Assembly (NCBI GenBank): GCA_003660635.1
Contig: QMUP01000070.1
Location: 1 to 5,572 of the forward strand
Length of the DNA stretch: 5,572 nt
Reading direction: 5' to 3'
Source of the DNA: Candidatus Wolframiiraptor sp.
GTDB taxonomy: Archaea > Thermoproteota > Nitrososphaeria_A > Caldarchaeales > Wolframiiraptoraceae
Positions 1-5,558 of the stretch are shown here, in pieces (the first letter of the stretch is position 1; each line of letters opens with the position of its first letter). The notes under the pieces were generated by a model. The model had not been told where the DNA came from. It worked only from the letters and a program-made list of their open reading frames with translations, and did no database searches. A program made the translations under genes and the position numbers.

Positions 1-1028
1 AAATAAATCTTCTTCCCCGACTTCAGGTTCAGATCCTCCACCGCATTTCGGGTGAGATACACGGTTAGAGGAATGCCGGCGTCGACTTTGAGGGAAATGA
101 AGGGCGGGATTTCAGAGATCTCCTGAATCACGCCCTCGAGGAGGTTTCTAGCGCTCATCTTGACGGATTCAAGGGTCACGATTATACTCTCGGGTCTTAT
201 GGCAACCGTTACCTCCCCGGTCCTCTCGGTAACAGCATAGATCTTCGTCCCCCTGACATCGATTTCGGCCAAACTCCCAATTCTATTTGTCACCACGCCT
301 TTGAATATGTTCTTAAATCCCGTGAAAGAGGCTATCAACTTGTTTCTCGGTCTATTCATCACCTCGCTCGGCTCCCCAATTTGGAGTATTTCTCCATTAA
401 ACATGACGGCCATCCTATCTCCCAAATCGGCCGCCTCGATGAAGTCATGGGTCACGTGAATCGCTGTGAAACCGAGCGTCTTCCTAATCTCCTTGAGATA
501 TTCCCTAGTCTCCTCCCTAGTCACAGAATCTAATGCGCTAAGAGGTTCATCTAATAAAAGCAACCTCGGTTTAATAGCCAATGCCCGAGCCAAAGCCACC
601 CTCTGTTGTTCTCCACCGCTTAAAGTCGAAATCTTCCTGTCGAGTAAATCATCTACACCGAGTTCTTTCGATAGCTCCCTAACGGCGGCATCTATCTCAG
701 CTTTAGAATACCCCCTGACCCTGAGGCCATAAGCTATGTTGTCCCTCACGGACATATGAGGAAAAAGGGCGTAGTTCTGGGGGACATATCCGATAGATCT
801 CTTTTCAGGTGCAAGGTATGTGACGTCCACACCATCGAGGAATACCCTCCCCGCGTCAGGATAATGTATACCCGCGATGAGCTGGAGGAGGATCGTTTTC
901 CCCGCACCAGTGGGCCCCATGACGACAAAGTATTCTCCCCGCCTAACATCTAAATTCACGTCCTTTATTCTAAACTCCTTCCAGCTCTTCGAGAGAGATC
1001 GCACGATCAGCAGCGGTTCCGCCGACAT
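1..1028 (-). CDS. wtpC: Tungstate/molybdate ABC transporter ATPase, 3' end beyond window edge
   Basis: This is the ATP-hydrolysing subunit of an oxyanion importer, working on the cytoplasmic face of the membrane with the permease encoded just upstream. Translating from the ATG at 1028 gives 342 complete codons, open to the window edge. All ABC signatures are present: Walker A GPTGAGKT (38-45), Q-loop around Q84 (VPQNYALFPH), signature LSGGEQQR (136-143), Walker B LLLLDEP (156-162), D-loop SALD (164-167) and switch His in HVTHD (191-195). Residues from about 240 form a C-terminal extension, and about 292-342 look like a MOP/TOBE-type oxyanion-binding fold. Archaeal family members are about 350 residues long, so only about ten residues should be missing. 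The start is supported by a strong Shine-Dalgarno 7 nt upstream. Substrate is inferred from the neighbouring WtpA-like protein, since the ATPase alone could belong to other anion importers. Confidence 0.93.
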   Translation of the reverse strand, partial: MSAEPLLIVRSLSKSWKEFRIKDVNLDVRRGEYFVVMGPTGAGKTILLQLIAGIHYPDAGRVFLDGVDVTYLAPEKRSIGYVPQNYALFPHMSVRDNIAYGLRVRGYSKAEIDAAVRELSKELGVDDLLDRKISTLSGGEQQRVALARALAIKPRLLLLDEPLSALDSVTREETREYLKEIRKTLGFTAIHVTHDFIEAADLGDRMAVMFNGEILQIGEPSEVMNRPRNKLIASFTGFKNIFKGVVTNRIGSLAEIDVRGTKIYAVTERTGEVTVAIRPESIIVTLESVKMSARNLLEGVIQEISEIPPFISLKVDAGIPLTVYLTRNAVEDLNLKSGKKIY

Positions 1029-1035
1029 AGGTCTC

Positions 1036-1043
1036 TCACCTCC
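1036..1043 (-). promoter_or_regulatory. Shine-Dalgarno for wtpC overlapping the wtpB stop
   Basis: The minus strand reads GGAGGTGA, a near-perfect anti-16S match, 7 nt before the wtpC ATG. Its last three bases are the TGA stop of the permease gene, so the terminating ribosome sits at the next initiation site. This points to translational coupling and fixes the wtpC start. Confidence 0.85.
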
Positions 1044-1806
1044 TTAATATGCGCGTCGTGATCAGGACTATTACCAGACTTATTCCAAGTAGAATTACGG
1101 TTATCGGGAGCGCTGATGAGAGTCCAAAGGCTTCAAATCTCTGGATCACGAGAAGGGCTATCGATCTAGGATATGGAGCGACTATGAGTAACGCGCCTAC
1201 CTCGCTCACCGACCGCGTCCAAGTTAATATCGCTCCTGAGGCTATCGCCCTAAGCGCGAGGGGCAAGGTTACGGTAAAGAAGGTCTTGTAGTGATTTGCC
1301 CCCAAGGTCCTCGCAACGTATTCTAAGTTTTCGTCTATCATAGAGAATCCGGCCTTGGCTGAGCTTATCAGAATAGGTGAACTCACGAAGAGCATGGCAA
1401 GAGTTATCCCCCATATAGTATCCTCAACCACTATTCCCAGATTACTCAGAAGGGAACCTATCTGCGTTCTAGAATGATACGCTAAGAGGACGAGTATACC
1501 CGCCACGCTATGAGGAATCGTTAAAGGAATATTCAGGATCGACTCCAATATACCCTTAAAGGCGAACTCCCGCCTAGCCATGACATAAGCCAACGGCACA
1601 CCAAATACCAAAGCTATGAGGGTCGCCATGGTGGCGGCGCTGAACGTGACGTAGAGAGCCCCTAAGATCTCGGGATCGGTTATCGCTTCGGCTAATTGTG
1701 ATGGATTCGTCATCAAAGGCGCCAATACCATTGGAATCAATAAAATGAGGATTATTATCGATCCGACAGCGGAAAATGTCAGAAATAATCCCTCAACTCT
1801 CTTCAT
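1036..1806 (-). CDS. wtpB: Tungstate/molybdate ABC transporter permease
   Basis: This is the membrane channel subunit of the oxyanion importer, 256 residues long, the usual size for ModB/WtpB permeases. About six hydrophobic segments are visible, near residues 8-32, 51-75, 86-110, 131-153, 183-208 and 232-252. The cytoplasmic coupling loop carries the EAA-type motif, seen here as EYVARTLGA (162-170) followed by LP at 181-182, which docks to the ATPase. The segment TRSVSEVGALLIVAPYP (197-213) matches the conserved ModB/WtpB region that usually reads R-x-I-S-E-F-G-A. The gene lies 4 nt after wtpA and 7 nt before wtpC, so the three should be cotranscribed. The ATG start follows GGGGTGA, which overlaps the wtpA stop. 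Other anion permeases (sulfate CysT, for example) share this fold, so the substrate call leans on WtpA. Confidence 0.92.
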   Translation of the reverse strand: MKRVEGLFLTFSAVGSIIILILLIPMVLAPLMTNPSQLAEAITDPEILGALYVTFSAATMATLIALVFGVPLAYVMARREFAFKGILESILNIPLTIPHSVAGILVLLAYHSRTQIGSLLSNLGIVVEDTIWGITLAMLFVSSPILISSAKAGFSMIDENLEYVARTLGANHYKTFFTVTLPLALRAIASGAILTWTRSVSEVGALLIVAPYPRSIALLVIQRFEAFGLSSALPITVILLGISLVIVLITTRILRR

Positions 1807-1810
1807 CTAA

Positions 1811-1817
1811 TCACCCC
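1811..1817 (-). promoter_or_regulatory. Shine-Dalgarno for wtpB overlapping the wtpA stop
   Basis: The minus strand reads GGGGTGA, with the final TGA being the wtpA stop codon, and only 4 nt separate it from the wtpB ATG. The same stop/Shine-Dalgarno overlap is used at the wtpB-wtpC junction. Confidence 0.75.
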
Positions 1818-2845
1818 AACTCAATTCCATTCGGAACCTCACCGGAGACCTCGATTTTCTCTAAGAATGGTTGACCGCTTTCATCGAATATCTCTCTCCC
1901 GGCGTCACTCAACAAGAAGTTCACGAACCTGATGGCCAGCTCCTTATTCTGGCAGCATCTCGGTATAGTCAGCCCATACACGATGGATTGGCCGACGATC
2001 TCTCTCTGTTTTTCAGTTTTATAGAATAGATAGACATGAATTTTTTGATAGAGTTCGTCTAGTCTCAGGTCACTTAGGTCTACCTCGGCCGGAAGCTCCA
2101 CATATTTCAATCCATGTTGTATGGCGACGCTCTTATACTCGAAGGCGTAATCAAGAGCCCCTGTCTCGAGGAGGGCTATTAAGTCAACGGATTTCGACCT
2201 AATAACGAGATTTGAACCAGATTTGGGGGCGAAGTCGGCGGGGACGTATATGAAAAACTCTCCATCAGATTGATTAAAGAATAGGTTTGATTTATCCGCA
2301 ATTAATTTCTTAAATAATCCCCCTTCTTGATAGTATTTCTCTGCTAACGCGAAGACCATAAGCGACCTATATCCACAAGGATCATCATTTGGATTCGAGA
2401 ATCCATATTTCACGTCGGCGCGCATGAGTATCTGGAACCAATTGTCCTGATTAATTTCATCCGAATATTTGCTCTTATCGGTGTAGGCGAGCACCATCTT
2501 ATTTGATGCGAAAGAGACATAGAAGTCCGCGTGACCGGGCATCATAAGCTTTGGTATAAGCCTATAGTCGGCGACGGCGAGTATATCCGCCTCTCTATCA
2601 AGCTCAATTATCTTTCTGATCGCTAAGACGCTTCCCGAAGGCTCTATTATGACATCAACTCCAGGATTCTCTAACTCGAAGGATTCAGCCACCCTTTCCA
2701 AGGGGATTGCCAGAGAACCAGCGCAGAAAATCTTCAGCTGAACGGGCTCCACAGGTATAAGAAGATTATGCCCAACTACCAGGCAAACGATAATCACCGC
2801 TGAGAGTAGCATCAGAAATATCGCTCTCCCATACTTCATGTTCAC
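1811..2845 (-). CDS. wtpA: Tungstate/molybdate-binding protein (WtpA/ModA family)
   Basis: This is the extracytoplasmic receptor that captures tungstate or molybdate and delivers it to the WtpB channel; 344 residues. Residues 8-25 are a hydrophobic signal or anchor segment. No clear lipobox is seen, because Cys21 lies inside the hydrophobic run and is preceded by Val. Conserved WtpA blocks follow: first ligand loop FCAGSLAIP (40-48), EPSGSVLAIRKI (68-79), the ADI-AVADYRLIP region (86-98), NPNDDPCGYRS (151-161) and the block LETGALDYAFEYKSVA (226-241). Solved archaeal homologues hold the oxyanion octahedrally with two carboxylates; Asp155 and Glu227 are candidates by motif position only. GTG at 2845 gives the full ORF, but an in-frame ATG at 2839 lies 9 nt after an AGGA and may be the real start. 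Family assignment is firm, but tungstate versus molybdate cannot be decided. Confidence 0.93.
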   Translation of the reverse strand: MNMKYGRAIFLMLLSAVIIVCLVVGHNLLIPVEPVQLKIFCAGSLAIPLERVAESFELENPGVDVIIEPSGSVLAIRKIIELDREADILAVADYRLIPKLMMPGHADFYVSFASNKMVLAYTDKSKYSDEINQDNWFQILMRADVKYGFSNPNDDPCGYRSLMVFALAEKYYQEGGLFKKLIADKSNLFFNQSDGEFFIYVPADFAPKSGSNLVIRSKSVDLIALLETGALDYAFEYKSVAIQHGLKYVELPAEVDLSDLRLDELYQKIHVYLFYKTEKQREIVGQSIVYGLTIPRCCQNKELAIRFVNFLLSDAGREIFDESGQPFLEKIEVSGEVPNGIELG

Positions 2846-2865
2846 GCTTCCTACAGAGGATGTCG

Positions 2866-2881
2866 TATAAATAATTTTTCG
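2866..2881 (-). promoter_or_regulatory. Archaeal BRE/TATA promoter of wtpABC
   Basis: On the minus strand a BRE-like CGAAAAA (2881-2875) runs straight into TTATTTATA (2874-2866). The usual archaeal distance of about 26 bp from the TATA centre puts the transcription start near 2844-2846, at or a few bases before the wtpA start codon. The operon mRNA would then be leaderless or almost so, even though the downstream genes have strong Shine-Dalgarno sites. Confidence 0.65.
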
Positions 2882-2901
2882 TTATCGGATAACGAATAAC
2901 G
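2880..2901. promoter_or_regulatory. Probable ModE-type operator: 15-bp palindrome plus third half-site
   Basis: Positions 2880-2894 read CGTTATC-G-GATAACG, a perfect 7+1+7 palindrome. An additional ATAACG at 2896-2901 repeats the right half-site, so the minus strand carries two direct CGTTAT copies 7 nt apart followed by the inverted one. CGTTAT/ATAACG is the half-site type bound by ModE regulators, and ModE-like boxes are known in archaea. The element starts directly after the stop of a ModE-family gene and overlaps the BRE of the wtpABC promoter by 2 bp. That suits blocking of TFB/TBP when oxyanion is plentiful, although activation from this position is also possible. Confidence 0.7.
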
Positions 2902-3975
2902 TCATCCCGAAGGCTTGTAAACGATTTCGCCAGCTTCTTCGGGGATCCTATAGCCAGTTAGTTTGTTGGCTAGATTTTTCAGCTCCTCTGACTTCAGGAT
3001 TTCCAGGAATTTCTTTACGGGTTTTTTCGCGAGTTTGTCCACGGGGATCGCGAAATCGAATCTCTCCCATTTAAGGGGTTTAAATCTGAGACCGTGTTTC
3101 TCTGCAGCCCATCTAAGGGTTAGCCCGACATCCGCCTTGCCCATCGCGATGGCTCTGACGACTTCCATGTGGGTATTGACTTCCTCTCCGTATCCCCTAA
3201 TCCCCTTCACGGCTTCTCGGAAGCTTAACCCAAGTCGTTCCGCTGCCTCTTTAATGAGATGGTCCAGGAATATTCTGGTCCCAGATCCTAAGTTCCTATT
3301 TATGATCTTGAGTTCTCCGTTGATTAGGGAGCTTAAGGGGTCGTCGAGGTCTATTCGAGAAGCGAATCCGAGTTCTCTATAATATCCCCTGACTAAGACT
3401 ACTTGATCCTCAAGCCAGTACCTCTGCAGGAAAGGGGTGTTGTATTCGCCGGTACTGGGGTCGTAGAGATGGAGCCCTGCGAGATCGGCTTCTCTGAGCA
3501 TTAGAGATGATAATCCGCCGGAAGAGCCTATCCAAGCGGCCTCTATTAGCTCAATTCCTTTTCTCCTCATAGTTCCGAAAATATGTTCTAGGAGTAGATC
3601 ATTGCTCCCCGCGTAGATCAGTTCTGGCGCTTCAACGCCACCCCTCCTAATCACCAAACTCCTATGAAGTAGCCTATGGTACTCACTGAGATAGAATTGT
3701 AGGATTTTCTCGCCGTGCTTCGTCAGTTTGGCGCCTCCCCCACTTCTACCTCCTCTCTTCGCCTCAACGATCTTAAGCTTAAGAGATCTCTCTATCCTCG
3801 CGATAGCCTCCCACGCGCGAGAGTAGGCTAATCCTAAGATCTTTGATGCTGTTAAGATGGATCCGGTCCTTTGGATCAGGAGGAGAAGCCCGGCGGTTTT
3901 TTCATCAATTATCTCGACGCCGTCTTTTTCCAGTATCAGTGTCGCCTTAGGCTTAAGACCCCTTAAAGCAGGCAA
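2902..3975 (-). CDS. ModE-family regulator with PBP-like sensor domain
   Basis: This is a predicted cytoplasmic one-component regulator of molybdate/tungstate genes, 357 residues. Residues about 8-105 match the ModE N-terminal winged helix: LKPKATLILEKDG (7-19), the helix-turn-helix TGSILTASKILGLAYSRAWE (37-56), and a Gly-rich wing, KRGGRSGGGAKLTKHGE (73-89). Residues about 117-345 match the periplasmic-binding-protein-like domain family (PF12727/COG1910 type), seen in AGSNDLLLEH (122-131), DLAGLHLYDPSTGEYN (164-179), NRNLGSGTR (226-234) and GYGEEVNTHM (261-270). Classical ModE carries MOP/TOBE domains here instead. Ligand binding is inferred, not shown. The start is TTG at 3975. An in-frame stop at 3982-3984 rules out any start further upstream, and no convincing Shine-Dalgarno is visible. 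It ends 1 nt before the ModE-like operator and lies 56 nt upstream of wtpA on the same strand. Confidence 0.88.
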   Translation of the reverse strand: MPALRGLKPKATLILEKDGVEIIDEKTAGLLLLIQRTGSILTASKILGLAYSRAWEAIARIERSLKLKIVEAKRGGRSGGGAKLTKHGEKILQFYLSEYHRLLHRSLVIRRGGVEAPELIYAGSNDLLLEHIFGTMRRKGIELIEAAWIGSSGGLSSLMLREADLAGLHLYDPSTGEYNTPFLQRYWLEDQVVLVRGYYRELGFASRIDLDDPLSSLINGELKIINRNLGSGTRIFLDHLIKEAAERLGLSFREAVKGIRGYGEEVNTHMEVVRAIAMGKADVGLTLRWAAEKHGLRFKPLKWERFDFAIPVDKLAKKPVKKFLEILKSEELKNLANKLTGYRIPEEAGEIVYKPSG

Positions 3976-4006
3976 ACGTCGTCACTAACTCTTTATGAAC
4001 TCGGCC

Positions 4007-4019
4007 TAGTAAAATCTTT
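4007..4019 (-). promoter_or_regulatory. Possible promoter of the ModE-family gene
   Basis: The minus strand reads AAAGA then TTTTACTA (4014-4007), a weak BRE/TATA pair. Initiation about 26 bp downstream would fall near 3984, giving a leader of about 9 nt before the TTG. The match is imperfect and the region is AT-rich, so this is tentative. Confidence 0.3.
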
Positions 4020-4091
4020 GCTGTCGAAGGTTGATGACGAATTCCCGCAAATTCATTTTCAAGCTACATTGCCGATGCATTTTACTGTAGC

Positions 4092-4136
4092 GAGATGGTA
4101 TCGATCGATTTATTAGAAGGATCCGAGAACCATCTC
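4092..4136. repeat. 8-bp inverted repeat framing the surface-protein promoter
   Basis: GAGATGGT (4092-4099) and ACCATCTC (4129-4136) are perfect inverted copies separated by 29 bp. Between them lie the self-complementary ATCGATCGAT (4100-4109) and the candidate TATA box. The outer arms are about 37 bp apart, roughly 3.5 helical turns. This may be an operator, or the arms could pair, but no known regulator site is recognised. Confidence 0.4.
4109..4115 (+). promoter_or_regulatory. Candidate TATA box for the coiled-coil/AbrB gene
   Basis: TTTATTA is centred at 4112, and a start of transcription about 26 bp downstream falls near 4138, some 6 nt before the ATG at 4144. No Shine-Dalgarno precedes this ATG, which fits a nearly leaderless transcript. 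The upstream BRE is not a clear match because the ATCGATCGAT palindrome occupies it. Confidence 0.5.
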
Positions 4137-4143
4137 CATAGAG

Positions 4144-5484
4144 ATGCTAATCCGTAAATGGCTTGCCTTGTGTTGGCTGGGCGTCCTCCTTTTAGCGATG
4201 GCAGCGGGCTCCGTGTCGGCCTACGGCTATTCGGTGGTCGAGGATGACGTCGAAGTCAGGATGGATTATCCGATCGAGATGAAGATCGGGTCCTGTTATA
4301 CAATAACCTTCTGGATGAAGACCTCAGAAAATTTAACAGACCTAACCGTGGTCTTAACACTCTATTATCACGCCGATTCTTCAGCAAATCCGCTTTACAG
4401 CCAGACCATAATTAGCGAGGACTCCGTGGAGGTAGGTTGGACAAAATCTAAAACAATCCAAGTATGTATCCCGGACGCGCGTCCTAGGGATCCATATGTG
4501 CGATCGGAACTTCAACTCTATTACACTGTTAACGATACGGAGAAGACTTTAAGCTATGAATGGTATATGGCGATAGTTAGAAGCCAAACTTACCAAGAAC
4601 TCGAATCCGAGATTGATGACCTCGAAGACGAGATAAATGATCTAAAAAATGAGGTTAACCAGTTGAAGGATCAGTTGCAGGAGAAGGAGGAGGCGTTAAA
4701 GGAGCTTCAAGAATCTTATGAAGATTTATTGTCGAGTTATTCCTCCTTAACGGAGAAGTATCAGCAAGCTGAGGTCGAGCTAGAATCGCTTAACGAGGAT
4801 TATCAGAGCTTAGAAAAGAGCTATCAAGCCCTCGAAGACGAGCATCAGGCCACAGTCATAGAACTTGAAAAACTGCGGTCAAAATACGAGATGCTAACGA
4901 AAAATTACGGTAACCTTGAGGAAAGATATCAGTCCCTATTAAGCGATTATCAGACCACCCTTTCAGAGCTCAATACGTATAAGGCCATGTATCTCGACCT
5001 GAAATCAAGGCATGAAGATCTGCAGTCGAGGCATAACGACTTGATCGCCGAGGCAGCCAGTCTAAGGCAGAAGATAGCGGATTTAGAACGAGATTACGGA
5101 GAGCTGAACAGGATCTATCAAGCAACTTTGGGCGAGAGCTCGCTGACAAAGAACTTGCTCTTCGCCCAGACAGCGGCGGTCATCGCCGGAGTGGGAATTT
5201 ATGCTCTATTGTCTAGGAGGTTCATGAGACGCGCGGCGAGGCCCGGCGAGGCTCCTGTGGAGGGGAATGGGGAAAAGAGAGTTCAAAAGGTGTTGTCAGG
5301 GAGGCGTGTTACAATACCTAGTGAGGTTGCGTCGGAGCTGGGTCTAAAGGAAGGTGACCAGGTAGAGGTAGACTATGGGAATGGCGCGATAATAATAAAG
5401 CCGGTTAAAGAAGTTGAAGAGAAGCCTATAAAGAAAAGAGAGGCTTCGGGAGAAAGCAACTCCGCTAAGGAAGAGGAAAAATAG
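4144..5484 (+). CDS. Membrane-anchored coiled-coil surface protein with cytoplasmic AbrB domain
   Basis: This 446-residue protein is not one I recognise by name. Domains in order: a signal peptide (1-26, probable cleavage after SVSA); a beta-rich exported domain (about 27-148) with just two cysteines, C51 and C108, which could form a disulfide, and sequons at N63 and N130; an unbroken coiled coil (150-328); a transmembrane helix (about 338-356); a basic patch SRRFMRRAAR (357-366) that argues for a cytoplasmic C-terminus; a SpoVT/AbrB swapped-hairpin domain (about 379-420, with GRRVTIPSEVASELGLKEGD at 387-406); and a charged tail. AbrB domains normally dimerise and bind DNA, which would suit a dimeric coiled coil. 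The exported half resembles S-layer stalk proteins such as SlaB in layout only. The ATG at 4144 has no Shine-Dalgarno. Role as sensor, stalk or both is inference. It is divergent from the oxyanion locus, so a functional link is unproven. Confidence 0.88.
   Translation: MLIRKWLALCWLGVLLLAMAAGSVSAYGYSVVEDDVEVRMDYPIEMKIGSCYTITFWMKTSENLTDLTVVLTLYYHADSSANPLYSQTIISEDSVEVGWTKSKTIQVCIPDARPRDPYVRSELQLYYTVNDTEKTLSYEWYMAIVRSQTYQELESEIDDLEDEINDLKNEVNQLKDQLQEKEEALKELQESYEDLLSSYSSLTEKYQQAEVELESLNEDYQSLEKSYQALEDEHQATVIELEKLRSKYEMLTKNYGNLEERYQSLLSDYQTTLSELNTYKAMYLDLKSRHEDLQSRHNDLIAEAASLRQKIADLERDYGELNRIYQATLGESSLTKNLLFAQTAAVIAGVGIYALLSRRFMRRAARPGEAPVEGNGEKRVQKVLSGRRVTIPSEVASELGLKEGDQVEVDYGNGAIIIKPVKEVEEKPIKKREASGESNSAKEEEK
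4591..5127 (+). repeat. Coding heptad repeat: 26 in-register heptads, Tyr/His-rich core
   Basis: Codons 150-328 of the surface protein repeat with a strict period of seven residues. Taking Y150 as position 'a', every seventh residue up to Y325 stays in phase: Y, I, I, V, L, L, then from 192 onward twelve Tyr, three His (234, 290, 297), three Leu, one Ala and one Ile. Leu dominates the 'd' positions (153, 160, 167, 174, 188, 195 and onward). At DNA level the Tyr-Gln pairs recur as tatca(a/g), suggesting growth by heptad duplication followed by divergence. At about 0.15 nm rise per residue the rod would be roughly 26 nm long. Confidence 0.85.
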
Positions 5485-5543
5485 TCGGCTTCAAAAGAGG
5501 CGTCTCTCCTCGCATCCACCGTTATCGAGAAATCTCTTCTAAC

Positions 5544-5558
5544 TTTTTGACGCTTTTT
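5544..5558 (+). terminator. Possible T-rich archaeal terminator
   Basis: Two T5 runs (5544-5548 and 5554-5558) lie 60-75 nt after the surface-protein stop. Archaeal RNA polymerase often terminates at such U-tracts without a strong hairpin. The rest of 5485-5572 shows no gene or structured RNA that I can support. Confidence 0.4.

Larger units (their letters stand above)
3976..4143. other. Divergent intergenic region between regulator and surface-protein genes
   Basis: These 168 nt separate two divergently transcribed genes. No CGTTAT-type palindrome like the one before wtpA is present, so the regulator does not obviously control itself or the right-hand gene through that site. I see no RNA gene. 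The contents are weak promoter candidates for both genes and an inverted repeat with a palindrome at the right end. Confidence 0.8.

Noticed and set aside
466..732. Plus-strand ORF of 88 codons
   Set aside because: It lies antisense within the wtpC coding region, whose ABC motifs are intact; low-complexity Ser/Leu-rich translation, no domain and no initiation site.
746..953. Overlapping short ORFs on both strands
   Set aside because: Both are alternative frames across the Walker A/Q-loop part of wtpC and have no features of their own.
1..1028. Possible pseudogene status of wtpC, given the stop is not seen
   Set aside because: The frame is open over all 342 codons with all catalytic motifs present; the gene is only cut by the window edge.
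1049..1291. Plus-strand ORF of 80 codons
   Set aside because: Antisense shadow of the conserved C-terminal half of wtpB.
2880..2894. Palindrome as an intrinsic terminator of the regulator gene
   Set aside because: On the transcribed strand it is followed by an A-run and a TATA box, not a T-tract, and a 1-nt loop cannot close the hairpin fully. An operator fits better.
2963..3382. Plus-strand ORF of 139 codons
   Set aside because: The longest shadow, but it is antisense to the conserved PBP-like domain of the regulator, rich in Ser/Arg/Leu, with no promoter or ribosome site.
4591..5127. Tandem DNA repeat or CRISPR-like array
   Set aside because: The periodicity is at the protein level (7 codons, 21 nt) with divergent bases; no conserved repeats with spacers.
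5519..5526. Second ModE half-site (CGTTATCG) after the surface-protein gene
   Set aside because: A lone half-site without an inverted partner or a promoter nearby; expected by chance.
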